64,000 nucleotides of DNA from Ramlibacter pallidus (GTDB taxonomy: Bacteria > Pseudomonadota > Gammaproteobacteria > Burkholderiales > Burkholderiaceae_C). Below are positions 49,897 through 64,000 of this stretch, one piece after another; the first letter of the stretch is position 1; each line of letters starts with the position of its first letter. The notes under the pieces are model-generated. The model had not been told where the DNA came from, ran no database searches, and was given only the letters and a program-made list of their open reading frames with translations. The DNA lies in assembly GCF_015070875.1 (NCBI RefSeq), contig NZ_JADDIV010000004.1, forward strand, positions 186,001 to 250,000. The letters run 5' to 3'. Made by a program: the position numbers and the translations under genes.

Positions 49897-50619
49897 ATGG
49901 CGATGATCGAGCCCCTGCTGCTGGCCGTGACGCGCGTCTCGACCTTCGTGGGCGAGCGGGTCCTGACCGCCGCCAGCGGCTTCTTCTTCGAACGTGACGC
50001 GCGCCTGTTCCTCGTGACCAGCCGGCACGTGCTGGTCGACGCGCCGAGCGGCCACCATCCCGACCGCATCGAGATCGTGCTGCACACCGACGAGGTGGAC
50101 CTGACGCGGTTCACGGCGCTGTCGCTGCCGCTGTACCGCGAGGGCACCAGCGTGTGGCGGCAAGGCAAGGACTCGGGCGGCGAGATCGACGTGGCCGTGG
50201 TGGAGCTCGATCGCGCCGCGCTGCCGGAGGGCACCGTGCTGCGCCCCTTCACGTTGCAGCACCTGCAGGGCCCGCTGGAGGAGATCGCCCTCGGCACCGC
50301 CATGCTGGTGGTCGGTTTCCCGCTCGGCTTCTACGACACCCTGCACCACCTGCCGGTCGCGCGCCATGCCGCGGTCGCGTCCGCCTTCGGCGTGCGCTTC
50401 CAGGGGCAGGGCTACTTCCTCACCGATGCCCGCATGCACCGGGGCGCCAGCGGCGCGCCGGTGGTGCTGCGCGACCCGCGCGGCGGCGCCCTGCCGTGGA
50501 AGCTGCTGGGCATCCACTCGGCCCGCCTGGACATGCGCACGCGCGAGCAGGGCGTGGACGACACGCTGGGCCTCAACTCCGCGTGGTACGCCGACATCCT
50601 GCGCACGCTGACGAAGTGA
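49897..50619 (+). CDS. Trypsin-like serine protease, cytoplasmic
   Basis: 240 residues. Triad H44 (TSRHVLVDA), D98 (EIDVAVVEL) and S185 (RGASGAPV). Oxyanion GAS and GFPLGFYDTLHHLPVARHA also fit. No signal peptide or PDZ domain is seen. Target unknown. Confidence 0.85.
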   Translation: MAMIEPLLLAVTRVSTFVGERVLTAASGFFFERDARLFLVTSRHVLVDAPSGHHPDRIEIVLHTDEVDLTRFTALSLPLYREGTSVWRQGKDSGGEIDVAVVELDRAALPEGTVLRPFTLQHLQGPLEEIALGTAMLVVGFPLGFYDTLHHLPVARHAAVASAFGVRFQGQGYFLTDARMHRGASGAPVVLRDPRGGALPWKLLGIHSARLDMRTREQGVDDTLGLNSAWYADILRTLTK

Positions 50620-50628
50620 CGCGACAGG

Positions 50629-51420
50629 TCAGCGCAGCAGCGCGGCGAGTTCTTCCGGGGAGAAGCCGGCGCGCCGGCGGGCTTCCTCGTTGAAGGGCGG
50701 ATACAGCTTCGGCGCGGCGTAGCGCTCCGCCAGCACCGCGTAGTGCGCCACGGGGTCGAGTCCCTCGCGGTCGCACAGGAAGCGGTACCAGTGGTTGCCG
50801 ATCGCCACGTGCCCGACCTCGTCGCGCAGGATGACGTCCAGGATCTCCACCGCACGCAGGGCCGCGGGCGTGCCGACCTGCCGCAGCTTCTGCTGGATCT
50901 GCGGCGTGGCGTCCAGTCCGCGCGCTTCCAGCGTGCGCGGGACGAGGGCCATGCGCGCAGTGACGTCGCCGGCCGTCTTCTCGCACATGGCCCACAGGCC
51001 GTCGTGCGCATCGAAGTCGCCGTAGGCGTGTCCCAGCGAAGCGAGGTGGCCGGCGAGCAGGGCGAAGTGGTACGCCTCCTCCGCCGCCACGCGCAGCCAG
51101 TCGTGGTGGAAGGCGAGGGGGAGGCCCTCGAACCGCCAGGCGGCGTCCAGAGCCAGGTTGATCGCGTTGAACTCGATGTGGGCGATGGCGTGCAGCAGCG
51201 CCGCCAGCCCTTCCGGCCGGGCCGGCGAGCGGCGCGGCACGCGGGCCGGATGCACCAGCGCCGGCTGCGCAGGGCGGCCGGGCACGCCAGGCGGTGGCGG
51301 GGGCGCCTGCGGGGCAAGGGAAAGCTGCTGCGCCTGCCCGAACAGCGCCGCGGCCAGCGCGGCCTTCTCGCGCGGATCCGGCGCGCAAAGGGCCCGCAGA
51401 GCCTGCTGTCGAAGCTCCAT
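50629..51420 (-). CDS. DUF455 ferritin-like protein
   Basis: 263 residues. Di-iron-type helices: AHIEFNAINLALDA, AAEEAYHFALLAGHL and LRDEVGHVAIGNHWYRFLC contain ExxH pairs of a ferritin-like carboxylate site. Function of DUF455 proteins is unknown. Starts divergently 34 bp from the carbonic anhydrase gene. Confidence 0.88.
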   Translation of the reverse strand: MELRQQALRALCAPDPREKAALAAALFGQAQQLSLAPQAPPPPPGVPGRPAQPALVHPARVPRRSPARPEGLAALLHAIAHIEFNAINLALDAAWRFEGLPLAFHHDWLRVAAEEAYHFALLAGHLASLGHAYGDFDAHDGLWAMCEKTAGDVTARMALVPRTLEARGLDATPQIQQKLRQVGTPAALRAVEILDVILRDEVGHVAIGNHWYRFLCDREGLDPVAHYAVLAERYAAPKLYPPFNEEARRRAGFSPEELAALLR

Positions 51421-51454
51421 CCCTACAATTCTAGGGATTCACTAGGATGTGCTC

Positions 51455-51976
51455 ATGGCAATCTACGAACTCGACGGCATGGCGCCGAAACTGGACCAGG
51501 GCGCCTGGGTCGCCGACAACGCCGAGGTGATCGGGCAGGTGGAACTCGGCGAGAACGCCAGCGTCTGGTACGGCTGCGTGCTGCGCGGCGACACCGAGAA
51601 GATCCGTGTCGGGAAGAACAGCAACATCCAGGACGGCTCGGTGCTGCACGCGGACGCCGGCGTGCCGCTCACCGTGGGCGACAACGTGACCGTGGGCCAC
51701 CAGGTCATGCTGCATGGCTGCACGATCGGCGACGGCTCGCTGGTCGGCATCCAGGCCGTGGTCCTGAACAACGCGCGCATCGGCCGCAACTCCATCGTCG
51801 GCGCCGGCAGCGTGGTGACCGAAGGCAAGGAGTTCCCGGACAACTCGCTGATCGTCGGCGCGCCCGCCAAGGCGATCCGCACGCTGGACGCCGCGCAGAT
51901 CGCGCAGTTCCAGGCGATCCCGCAGCACTACGTCGAGAACGCGCAGCGCCACGCCCGCCGCAAGAAGATCGGCTGA
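51455..51976 (+). CDS. Gamma-class carbonic anhydrase-like protein
   Basis: 173 residues, left-handed beta-helix hexapeptide repeats. Metal His residues: SVLHADAG, VGHQVMLHGCTIG. YrdA/PaaY family; hydratase activity possible. Stop overlaps the hslO start (TGATG). Confidence 0.9.
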   Translation: MAIYELDGMAPKLDQGAWVADNAEVIGQVELGENASVWYGCVLRGDTEKIRVGKNSNIQDGSVLHADAGVPLTVGDNVTVGHQVMLHGCTIGDGSLVGIQAVVLNNARIGRNSIVGAGSVVTEGKEFPDNSLIVGAPAKAIRTLDAAQIAQFQAIPQHYVENAQRHARRKKIG

Positions 51977-52941
51977 TGTCCGAATTGCACAAGTTCCTCT
52001 TCGACGGCCTGCCGGTGCGCGGCCAGATCGTGCGACTGACCGATGCCTGGACCGAGATCCTCGCGCGCCGCCGCACCGACGATGCGGCCTCCACCTGGCC
52101 CTGGCCGGTGGCGGAAATGCTGGGCGAGATGGCGGCGGCCGGCGTGCTGATGCAGTCCAACATCAAGTTCAACGGCGCGCTGGTCATGCAGATCTTCGGG
52201 GAAGGACCGGTGAAGGTGGCCGTCGCCGAAGTCCAGCAGGACCTGAGCCTGCGCGTCACGGCGAAGGTCGTGGGCGAAGTGCTGTCGGGCGCGCACCTGC
52301 AGGACCTGGTGAACGTCAACGGCCGCGGCCGTTGCGCGATCACGCTCGACCCGAAGGACCGCAAGCCGGGCCAGCAGGCGTACCAGGGCGTGGTGCCGCT
52401 GAACGCGACGCAGGGCGCGGGGCAGCCCAACCTGGCGGACGTGCTGGAGCACTACATGCGCCAGTCCGAACAGCTGGACACCAAGCTGGTCCTCGCCGCC
52501 AACGAGACGGTGGCCGCGGGCCTGTTGATCCAGAAGCTGCCGGCCGAAGGGGAGGGCAACATCGCCGGGGGCAAGCCGATGGACCCGGCCGAACAGATGG
52601 AGCACTTCAACCGGATCGCGACGCTCACCGCGAGCCTGACCGGCGACGAGCTCTTGCAGCTGGACGTCGAGACCATCCTGCGCCGGCTGTTCTGGCAGGA
52701 GAAGATCCTGCGCTTCGACCCGCAGACGCCGCGCTTCGCCTGCACCTGCAGCCGCGAGCGCGTGGCCGGCATGATCCGCGGGCTCGGCCAGGAGGAGGCC
52801 GACAGCATCCTCGCCGAGCGCGGCGAGATCGACGTGAGCTGCGACTTCTGCGGGCAGCACTACCGCTTCGACGCGGTCGATGCGGCCCAGGTCTTCACGG
52901 CGCCGGGCGACCGGCCGCCGGGGCCGTCGACGGTGCAGTAG
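51976..52941 (+). CDS. hslO: Redox-regulated chaperone Hsp33
   Basis: 321 residues. Redox zinc centre CTCSRERV (C-x-C) and [10 protein letters not shown] (C-x2-C) near the C-terminus, and [18 protein letters not shown] of the core. Holdase activated by oxidation plus unfolding. 3' end overlaps the DUF4399 gene by 47 nt. Confidence 0.95.
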   Translation: MSELHKFLFDGLPVRGQIVRLTDAWTEILARRRTDDAASTWPWPVAEMLGEMAAAGVLMQSNIKFNGALVMQIFGEGPVKVAVAEVQQDLSLRVTAKVVGEVLSGAHLQDLVNVNGRGRCAITLDPKDRKPGQQAYQGVVPLNATQGAGQPNLADVLEHYMRQSEQLDTKLVLAANETVAAGLLIQKLPAEGEGNIAGGKPMDPAEQMEHFNRIATLTASLTGDELLQLDVETILRRLFWQEKILRFDPQTPRFACTCSRERVAGMIRGLGQEEADSILAERGEIDVSCDFCGQHYRFDAVDAAQVFTAPGDRPPGPSTVQ

Positions 52942-53767
52942 CTCCCGCCTGCAAGGGCGCGGCGGCGTCGACCAGCAGGCGCTGCGGGGCCGTCGTGGCC
53001 AGCACCGCGCCCGCGCCGTCGTTGCCCACCAGGTCCAGTTTCAGCTGGTATTCGCCGCGCGGCGGGTTCAGCCAGACCTCCGTCTGGCCGCCGCGGAAGT
53101 CGAGCACCTCCGCCGGCTTTCCCGTGGGCGTCACCGTGAGGCGGAAGCGGCCGGTGCCGGCCACCTGCGCGTCGGGGTGTGCGATCTGGAAGCCGCTGGC
53201 GTGGAACTGCACGCGCAGCGGGCCGCGCAGGGTCTCGCCGGGCGCCGGCTGCAGGATCTCGACGCGGGGCGCCCCGGCGACGTTCTCGCCCGGCGCCGGC
53301 ATCCGGCGCTTCGCGATCGTCACGCGGATCGGCTTGCCGTAGACGAAGTACGGGATGTGCCCCTGGTCGGCCAGCAGCAGGTTGAAGGTGTAGGTGCCGG
53401 GCGGCAGGTCCACCACGTGTTCCATCTGCCCCTTGCCGAAGTGGATGTACTGCTCGGTGAAGGGCAGCGGCTTCTTGAAGTCGAGCGGCAGCCCCTGGTT
53501 CACGAGCAGGTGGTGGTGCCCGGCGCGGCCGGCGGTCTTGCCCGCCGGGACCAGCCCGCGCATCGCGAGCCCGAAGCGCAGCACGAAGGGTGACTCGCGG
53601 ACGTCGCCGTCCTTCGCGTTGGTGAAGTAGGCCTCCGGCTGCCGGTTCGGCGGCGGCACCACCCAGGGGTGCGTGAGGATCTCGGGTGCGGCGGCGCGGG
53701 CCGCCGGTGCGCCGGCCAAAAGCACGGCGCACGCGAGGAAGGCGAGGGCGGCAGGCAGGAAGTTCAC
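52895..53767 (-). CDS. DUF4399 periplasmic protein
   Basis: 290 residues from GTG with signal peptide [27 protein letters not shown]4399 core: [32 protein letters not shown]...[32 protein letters not shown] second beta domain follows. HHH cluster suggests metal binding. Function unknown. Confidence 0.85.
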   Translation of the reverse strand: MNFLPAALAFLACAVLLAGAPAARAAAPEILTHPWVVPPPNRQPEAYFTNAKDGDVRESPFVLRFGLAMRGLVPAGKTAGRAGHHHLLVNQGLPLDFKKPLPFTEQYIHFGKGQMEHVVDLPPGTYTFNLLLADQGHIPYFVYGKPIRVTIAKRRMPAPGENVAGAPRVEILQPAPGETLRGPLRVQFHASGFQIAHPDAQVAGTGRFRLTVTPTGKPAEVLDFRGGQTEVWLNPPRGEYQLKLDLVGNDGAGAVLATTAPQRLLVDAAAPLQAGATAPSTAPAAGRPAP

Positions 53768-53800
53768 GATCTTTACTTTCCGTTGGGGGACAATGGCGGC

Positions 53801-54736
53801 ATGCGTGCAATGCCGGTGGAGCAGGATGGGATGCCGATCGCGGCCGTGGAGCAATCCACCGGCATCGCGCGCGCCACCCTGCGCATCTGGGAACGTCGCT
53901 ACGGCTTCCCGCGACCGGGTCGCGACCTCCGCGGCGAACGCAGCTATCCGGGCGAGCAGGTGGAGAAGCTGCGGCTGATCGCCGGACTGATGGCGCGCGG
54001 GCACCGGCCCGGGCGGCTGGTCGGTCTCGATCCAGGGCAGCTGGCGGCCCTTGCGGGCCCGGGCGCGGCCAACGGCTCCGCGCGTGCGGCGGCTCCGCTG
54101 ATCGATGACCCCGTGCTGGCGCCCTTGCGTGAACATGATACCTTCAGCTTAATCAGCTACATCGAGTCCTCCATACGCACCCTGGGGCTTGCCGGATTCA
54201 TCTGCGAGCGGATGCCGCAGATGAACGCCAACGTCGGTCTCGCGTGGGCGCGGGGCGACATCGAGGTGTTCGAAGAGCATCTCTACACCGAGACGGTGCA
54301 GGACCTGCTGCGCCGCGAGATGGGGCGGCTGCAGCCGCTCGGCCACGGTCCCCGCGTCCTGCTGGCGACCTTGCCCGAGGAGGTGCACACGCTCGGCCTG
54401 CTGATGGTGCAGGCGCTGCTCGCCCTGGAAGGCTGTCCCTGCACCTCCCTCGGCGCGCGCGTGCCGGTGCAGCAGCTGGTCAAGGCGGCAGGCGCCTTCG
54501 GTGCGGACGTCGTCGGACTGAGCTTCAGCGCCAGCACCAACCCCTCGCACGTGCTGCGCGGCCTGGAGCAGCTGCGCGGGGAACTGGCGCCGCAGGTGGC
54601 GGTGTGGGCCGGCGGGAGTTCGCCGGTGCTGGCAAGGCACCGCATCGCCGGCGTGCAGGTGATGCCGCACATCCGCGACGTGCTGCCTGCGGTGGCGCAT
54701 TGGCGGGCCGGCCGCGAGCTCCGCTCGGCCTCCTGA
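53801..54736 (+). CDS. MerR-family regulator with CarH/LitR-type cobalamin domain
   Basis: 311 residues. MerR HTH about 10-75 ([35 protein letters not shown]). The middle helical bundle carries W149-x9-E159-H160, the light-sensing motif that caps adenosylcobalamin, and the Rossmann-like part has E194-x-H196-x-x-G199, the lower axial histidine motif. So it could be a B12-dependent photoreceptor repressor. It is divergent from the DUF4399 gene by 33 bp. Confidence 0.85.
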   Translation: MRAMPVEQDGMPIAAVEQSTGIARATLRIWERRYGFPRPGRDLRGERSYPGEQVEKLRLIAGLMARGHRPGRLVGLDPGQLAALAGPGAANGSARAAAPLIDDPVLAPLREHDTFSLISYIESSIRTLGLAGFICERMPQMNANVGLAWARGDIEVFEEHLYTETVQDLLRREMGRLQPLGHGPRVLLATLPEEVHTLGLLMVQALLALEGCPCTSLGARVPVQQLVKAAGAFGADVVGLSFSASTNPSHVLRGLEQLRGELAPQVAVWAGGSSPVLARHRIAGVQVMPHIRDVLPAVAHWRAGRELRSAS

Positions 54737-54913
54737 ATTTCCTCTGTCCGCTGGCGTTCCGGCGCCCGTCGCCGCGCCGCGATCACCGGACGTGATCGCC
54801 TGATCCGGATATTTGAGTATCCCGCGATCACCCCCCACGCTATCTTCCTGCTGAGCTGGCCCCGGAGGCCAGCCGTCGTGAGAGTCCGTGCACCGCACGG
54901 GGAGGAGGCTGCC

Positions 54914-56071
54914 GTGATCGCCAGACGTCCGTTCCTGATCCAGCTGGGCCGCGCCGCGGCCGCCGGGGTCGCCACCGCCAGTGCGGGCCGCGCCTGGTCC
55001 GCCGCCACGCCGGGCGTGAGCGCAGACGCCGTCACCATCGGTGCATCGGTGGGCCTGACCGGCGCCACGGCGGTGGGCGGGCAGGGACATGTCGCCGGCA
55101 TCCGTGCCGCCTTCGACGAGATCAACCGCGCCGGCGGCATCCACGGGCGGATGCTGCGCCTGGACGCCCGCGACGATGCCTACGACCCCAAGCGCTCCCT
55201 GCAGAACGTCACCGCCATGGTCGAAAGCGGCAGCGTGTTCGCGCTGATGTCGATGGTCGGCACCGGGAGCAACCTGGCCACCAACCCGATGACGGAAGCG
55301 GCCGGCGTGCCGGTGGTCGGGCCGATCACCGGGGCCGAATCGCTGCGCCGCGCGGACCAGCGCTTCACCTTCCACGTGCGCCCGAGCTACTACGACGAAG
55401 TGGCGTACATGGTGACGCAGTTCGTGCAGATGGGCCATCGCGACCTGGCGGTCGTCTTCCTGGACAACGCGTTCGGCAAGGAGATCCTGGGCTACACCAA
55501 GCGGGCGTTCGCCGAAGCCAAGGTGCGCGCCCTCGCGGAAGTCTCCCTCGCCGGCGACGGCAAGAACGCCGCGGACTGCGCCGACCAGGTGCTGCGCAGC
55601 AAGGCCGGCGCCGTGATCCTGGCGACGACGGGTGCGGCCAATACGGACTTCGTGCTGGCCGTCCGCAGCCGCGGGTCGTCGCTGCCGATGGTGGGACTGT
55701 CGCTCACCTTCAACGACGGCCAGCGCCTCGGCAAGAACACGGCCGGACTCGCCTCCACGCTCGTCTTCCCGCCTTTCAAGAGCGACAAGTACGCCATCAT
55801 CCGCCGCTTCTGGGCCTCGATGCATGCGGCCAAGCAGACCAGCCAGGCCAATTCCGCGATCGAGAGCTGGTGGAACGCGCAGGTGCTCGCCCAGGGCCTG
55901 CGGCGCGCGGGCCGCGACCTCACGCGCGAGAGGTTCCGCGCGGGGCTGGTCGGGATGCGCGACTTCGGCATGGACGAATTGCTGGTCAGCTTCCCCGACA
56001 AGGCGCCTTACGTCGGGATGAAGCAGGTGAGCCTGGGCGTGTTCTCGCCCGACGGCATCCTGCGGACGTAG
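54914..56071 (+). CDS. ABC-type branched-chain amino-acid/amide binding protein
   Basis: 385 residues from GTG with GGAGGAG 6 nt upstream. N-terminal ARRPFLIQLGRAAAAG looks like a Tat-type signal. Periplasmic binding fold I: VTIGASVGLTGATAVGGQGHVAGIRAAFDEINRAGGIHGR, and VVFLDNAFGKEILGY. No transporter genes adjoin it, so it may serve a distant permease or a sensor. Confidence 0.9.
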   Translation: MIARRPFLIQLGRAAAAGVATASAGRAWSAATPGVSADAVTIGASVGLTGATAVGGQGHVAGIRAAFDEINRAGGIHGRMLRLDARDDAYDPKRSLQNVTAMVESGSVFALMSMVGTGSNLATNPMTEAAGVPVVGPITGAESLRRADQRFTFHVRPSYYDEVAYMVTQFVQMGHRDLAVVFLDNAFGKEILGYTKRAFAEAKVRALAEVSLAGDGKNAADCADQVLRSKAGAVILATTGAANTDFVLAVRSRGSSLPMVGLSLTFNDGQRLGKNTAGLASTLVFPPFKSDKYAIIRRFWASMHAAKQTSQANSAIESWWNAQVLAQGLRRAGRDLTRERFRAGLVGMRDFGMDELLVSFPDKAPYVGMKQVSLGVFSPDGILRT

Positions 56072-56086
56072 CTCTCCCCACGGGGT

Positions 56087-56746
56087 CTAGCCCGGGGGTT
56101 CGCGCAGCCGCGTGAACAGGCGGTGTTCGCAAGCGGGGTCGCTGCACTTCTCGCACATCCAGTTCCAGGCCCGGGCGTCGCCCGCGGGCGCGCGCTGCGC
56201 CACGGACTCCGGCAGCACGCGGGCGGACACCAGCGCGTGCAGCGCCGACTCCAGGCGCCGCGGCCCGCTGCCGTACACGACCTGGAACGCGACCCCGGCC
56301 TGCTGCAGCAGCGATCGCACCAGGGCGTCCACCTCCTCGCGGGGCTGGCTCGCATCGCGGTGCAGGCCGTCCGGTGTCCAGGGAAGGTCCAGCCCGGTGA
56401 CCAGCGTGACGTCGTAGCCATGCTGCCGTGCGAATGCGAAGCGCAGGAGGTCGCCGTCGGGAAACAGCATGCCGGCATAGATCGCCACCATCAGCGGCGT
56501 GGTGTCGGCGATCACGACTTCGGCGCCGGCGGCGACGGCATCGACGCGGCGCTCCTGCTCCTCGGCGATCGCGAGCTGTTCCTCGGGCCGCGGCGTGCGT
56601 CCCTCGCGGGCGCACCATTCGCGCAGCACTTCGGGCACGGCGGCGGCGCGCAGGCCGCAGGCCCGCAGGTGCTGTTCGAGCTCGCCGGCGAGCCGGCTCT
56701 TGCCGGTGCTTTCGGCGCCCAGCAGGGCGATGCGGCGGGCGGCCAT
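56087..56746 (-). CDS. NadR-like ATPase/kinase (219 aa)
   Basis: P-loop GAESTGKSRLAGEL, DTTPLMVAIYAGMLFPD and VTGLDLPWTPDGLHRD as in the ribosylnicotinamide kinase domain of NadR. C-terminal WMCEKCSDPACEHRLFTRL has Cys/His that may bind zinc, an addition not in NadR. Role in NAD salvage is plausible. Confidence 0.83.
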   Translation of the reverse strand: MAARRIALLGAESTGKSRLAGELEQHLRACGLRAAAVPEVLREWCAREGRTPRPEEQLAIAEEQERRVDAVAAGAEVVIADTTPLMVAIYAGMLFPDGDLLRFAFARQHGYDVTLVTGLDLPWTPDGLHRDASQPREEVDALVRSLLQQAGVAFQVVYGSGPRRLESALHALVSARVLPESVAQRAPAGDARAWNWMCEKCSDPACEHRLFTRLREPPG

Positions 56747-56754
56747 CGGCGCGC

Positions 56755-57030
56755 CTACTTGGCGACCTGGATGTAGATCTCGTTGGGCTTGACCATGCCC
56801 AGTTCGGCGCGCGCCTTCTCTTCCACCATCTCCAGGCCCTCGCGCAGGTCGCGCACCTCGGCGGCGAGCTGCTCGTTGGCCTGCTGCGCGATGGCGTTGC
56901 GGGCCTTCTGCTCGTCGAGCTTCTGCTGCATGGCGGCCACTTCGCCGACGCTGCCGCGGCCCAGCCAGAGCTGGGCCTGCACCACGGCCAGCAGGCCGAT
57001 CAGCAGGGCGGCGGCGAAGCGGCTGTCCAA
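56755..57030 (-). CDS. ftsB: Cell division protein FtsB
   Basis: 91 residues. One N-terminal membrane helix (ALLIGLLAVVQAQLWLG), then a coiled coil AAMQQKLDEQKARNAIAQQANEQLAAEVRDLREG and a GMVKPNEIYIQV end. Part of FtsQBL. 4 nt from the eno stop, the classical eno-ftsB order. Confidence 0.94.
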   Translation of the reverse strand: MDSRFAAALLIGLLAVVQAQLWLGRGSVGEVAAMQQKLDEQKARNAIAQQANEQLAAEVRDLREGLEMVEEKARAELGMVKPNEIYIQVAK

Positions 57031-57033
57031 GAC

Positions 57034-58323
<1,290 letters not shown>

Positions 58324-58356
58324 TCAGGTTTTCTCTTCGTTTCTTTTGTGGTGGAT

Positions 58357-58662
58357 TCAGATCGGCGCGGGGACACCTTCGACGAGAACCATGTTGAAGT
58401 ACTCGGTCGTGCCGTTGCGGAAGCCGCGCGCCTGGGTGTACATCTCGCCGTCGTAGAAGGCCTTGGCCTTCTCGTAGCTGGGGAAGCGCAGCATGGCCAC
58501 GCGGTGCGGCTGCCAGTCGCCTTCCAGGGTTTCGTGGCGGCCGCCGCGCACCAGGTACTCGCCGCCCGCGGCCTTCACGGCCTCCGGTGCGCGCGCCATG
58601 TATTCCTTGTAGCGGTCCGGGTCGGAGATGTTCATTTCGACGATCAGGTAGGCGGCAGGCAT
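58357..58662 (-). CDS. DUF1330 protein (101 aa)
   Basis: AAYLIVEMNISDPDRYKEYMARAPEAVKAAGGEYLVRGG and FPSYEKAKAFYDGEMYTQARGFR are the family hallmarks (dimeric alpha/beta barrel). Function unknown. 14 nt after the kdsA stop. Confidence 0.93.
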   Translation of the reverse strand: MPAAYLIVEMNISDPDRYKEYMARAPEAVKAAGGEYLVRGGRHETLEGDWQPHRVAMLRFPSYEKAKAFYDGEMYTQARGFRNGTTEYFNMVLVEGVPAPI

Positions 58663-58676
58663 GGCGTGTCTCCGGT

Positions 58677-62584
<3,908 letters not shown>

Positions 62585-62601
62585 ATTCTCCCGAAGGACC
62601 C

Positions 62602-63048
62602 ATGCAAGTCGACGTCAAGATCCTCGATCCGCGGATGGCGGACCAGCTCCCCACCTACGCCACGCCCGGCAGCGCGGGGCTCGACCTGCGGGCCTGCCTG
62701 GATGCGCCCCTCACGCTGGAGCCGAACGCCTGGCAGCTGGTGCCCACGGGCATCGCGATGTGGCTCAAGGATCCCGGCTACGCGGCGCTGATCCTCCCGC
62801 GCTCGGGGCTGGGCCACAAGCACGGCATCGTGCTGGGCAACCTGGTCGGCCTGATCGACAGCGACTACCAGGGGCAATTGATGGTGAGCGCGTGGAACCG
62901 CAGCGACACCGCCTTCACCCTGCAGCCGATGGAGCGGCTCGCGCAGCTCGTGGTCGTGCCCGTGGTGCAGGCTTCCTTCCGCGTCGTGCAGGAGTTCCCG
63001 GCGACGCAGCGCGGGGCGGGCGGCTACGGCTCGACAGGGAAGAGCTGA
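62602..63048 (+). CDS. dut: dUTP diphosphatase
   Basis: 148 residues, trimeric dUTPase with motifs [39 protein letters not shown] and [10 protein letters not shown]. Ribosome binding site GAAGGA. Confidence 0.97.
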   Translation: MQVDVKILDPRMADQLPTYATPGSAGLDLRACLDAPLTLEPNAWQLVPTGIAMWLKDPGYAALILPRSGLGHKHGIVLGNLVGLIDSDYQGQLMVSAWNRSDTAFTLQPMERLAQLVVVPVVQASFRVVQEFPATQRGAGGYGSTGKS

Positions 63049-63211
63049 TGGTCAGCTGCGTGGGCCGCCGCTGACACACTGTCCATCGAAAGCCTACAGG
63101 AAGCTGCGCGAAACCCTGCGCCCACCTGGCCCGGCGGATGGCTTCAATGGCTGCACAGGGCGCTCGGCAGTGGGCGCCATGTGACCAGTTCATCGAACAA
63201 GGAGAATTTCC

Positions 63212-63715
63212 ATGCGCAACCTCACCCGCCTGACCAAGGTCGTCGCCGCCGGCGCCGCCGCCGCGATGCTCGCCGCCTGCGCCAGCACGCCCTATGGCCC
63301 GACCTACCCGACGTCTTCGTACCCCACGACGACCTACCCGGTCAGCTCCGCCCCGGTCGCCGGCGTCGAATACGGCCGCATCCTGAACATCGAGTACATG
63401 CCCGTGGGCACCGCGGCTCCGCAAAGCCAGGGCATCCTGGGTGCCGTGGTCGGCGGCGTGGCCGGCGCGCTGCTGGGCAGCACCATCGGCGGCGGCTCGG
63501 GCCGCACCGCGGCCACCGTGCTGGGCGGCGTGGCCGGTGCAGCGGTCGGCAACTCGATCGCGCGCAACCAGGCGGGCGTGACCACGGCCCCGGGCTACCG
63601 CATCACGATGCAATCGGACTCCGGCATCGTGCGCACGTACGAAGTGCCGGCGACCGGCGACCTGCGCGTGGGTGACCGCGTGCGCGTCGACGGCGGCGTG
63701 ATCTACCGCGGCTAA
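63212..63715 (+). CDS. Glycine-zipper outer-membrane lipoprotein (SlyB/Pcp-like)
   Basis: 167 residues. Lipobox MLAAC, a Tyr/Pro/Thr-rich spacer, then glycine-zipper 2TM domain (GILGAVVGGVAGALLGSTIGGGSGRTAATVLGGVAGAAVG) and a beta C-terminus. Ribosome binding site AAGGAGA. Confidence 0.9.
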   Translation: MRNLTRLTKVVAAGAAAAMLAACASTPYGPTYPTSSYPTTTYPVSSAPVAGVEYGRILNIEYMPVGTAAPQSQGILGAVVGGVAGALLGSTIGGGSGRTAATVLGGVAGAAVGNSIARNQAGVTTAPGYRITMQSDSGIVRTYEVPATGDLRVGDRVRVDGGVIYRG

Positions 63716-63735
63716 GGCCTCGTGCCGAAGGAAAC

Positions 63736-63758
63736 CGCCCGGTTCGCCGGGCGTTTTT
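63736..63758 (+). terminator. Rho-independent terminator
   Basis: CGCCCGG TTCG CCGGGCG hairpin with stable tetraloop followed by TTTTT, between the convergent lipoprotein and slyD genes. Confidence 0.88.
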
Positions 63759-63768
63759 CGTGGCGGCG

Positions 63769-64000
63769 TCAGTCGCCGATGCGGAAGAAGCCGGTGCCGA
63801 GCGTGCCCTGGCCGACTTCGTCCTCGGTCGCCTCGCGCACGCTTTCCACCTTCAGGTGCAGGCGCAGCGCGATGCCCGCGAGCGGGTGGTTGCCGTCCAG
63901 CACCACGTGTTCGGGATAGATCTCGGTGACGGTGTAGAGCAGGTCGCGCGGCGCGTCCTGGCTGGTGGCGCCGACGGGCAGGCCCTCGAACGTCATGCCT
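63769..64000 (-). CDS. slyD: FKBP-type peptidyl-prolyl isomerase SlyD, C-terminal part
   Basis: The frame runs off the right edge. Visible: FEGLPVGATSQD, VTEIYPEHVVLDGNHPLAGIALRLHLKVESVREATEDEV, with the GNHPLAG motif of SlyD/FkpB proteins. The N-terminal catalytic part lies outside, and the His-rich tail of E. coli SlyD is absent. Confidence 0.88.
   Translation of the reverse strand, partial: GMTFEGLPVGATSQDAPRDLLYTVTEIYPEHVVLDGNHPLAGIALRLHLKVESVREATEDEVGQGTLGTGFFRIGD

Overview
The window is chromosomal DNA from a GC-rich betaproteobacterium, most likely Burkholderiales/Comamonadaceae (Ramlibacter- or Variovorax-like). Supporting signs are the housekeeping order pyrG-kdsA-DUF1330-eno-ftsB, a Bug/TctC-type solute-binding protein, a second IF-1, a salicylate-5-hydroxylase-like Rieske pair and frequent GTG/TTG starts. 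The taxon is inferred from gene content only. No rRNA, tRNA, CRISPR array or insertion sequence was recognised.

Region 1 (1-1303) holds the 3' end of an aldehyde dehydrogenase, a terminator, a GNAT protein and a small conserved hypothetical. Region 2 (1404 to about 14089) is a complete sedentary chromosomal integron and the most interesting part of the window. It has a leftward integrase gene (intI) with all catalytic residues, an intI promoter carrying a perfect LexA box, an attI site crossed by a short leader ORF with a strong Shine-Dalgarno, and 21 attC sites delimiting 21 rightward cassettes plus a terminal 22nd that has lost its attC. Cassette borders follow the integron rule: the first bases of a cassette (TTRRRY) are the complement of the R'' box of its own attC. 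Most cassettes encode small proteins of unknown function (membrane proteins, a TPR protein, a zinc-ribbon protein, a basic protein, a crystallin-J1-type protein, a lipoprotein). Six appear non-coding; at least four or five of these form a paralogous family, including two identical 418-bp copies in tandem. The distal attC sites are degenerate.

Region 3 (14090-17500) has small membrane and hypothetical genes, a YdcF-like protein, a RidA-like protein and methionine aminopeptidase. Region 4 (17490-25866) has cupin, DUF1653, glyoxalase-fold, TspO and hybrid histidine kinase genes leftward, then a translationally coupled pair resembling methylsuccinyl-CoA dehydrogenase and 2-methylfumaryl-CoA isomerase, a hemerythrin-like protein and a GST. 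Region 5 (25877-33556) holds an ABC exporter set (lipocalin-like protein, FtsX-type permease, ATPase next to miaA) split by a block of hemerythrin, coiled-coil, response-regulator and DsbG-like genes.

Region 6 (33662-44968) is housekeeping and metabolism: aroD, a lipoprotein hydrolase, mutL, a DedA protein, the Rieske oxygenase pair, a glycine-zipper lipoprotein, a 670-bp non-coding stretch with a large inverted repeat, amiC-tsaE, queG and an AEC transporter. Region 7 (45099-56071) has a Bug protein overlapping xerD, infA, transglutaminase, cold-shock, receiver-like, protease, DUF455, gamma carbonic anhydrase-hslO and DUF4399 genes, a MerR regulator with the light-sensing cobalamin motif of CarH/LitR, and an ABC amino-acid-type binding protein. 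Region 8 (56087-64000) is NadR-like kinase, ftsB, eno, DUF1330, kdsA and pyrG leftward, coaBC and dut rightward, a glycine-zipper lipoprotein and the 3' part of slyD.
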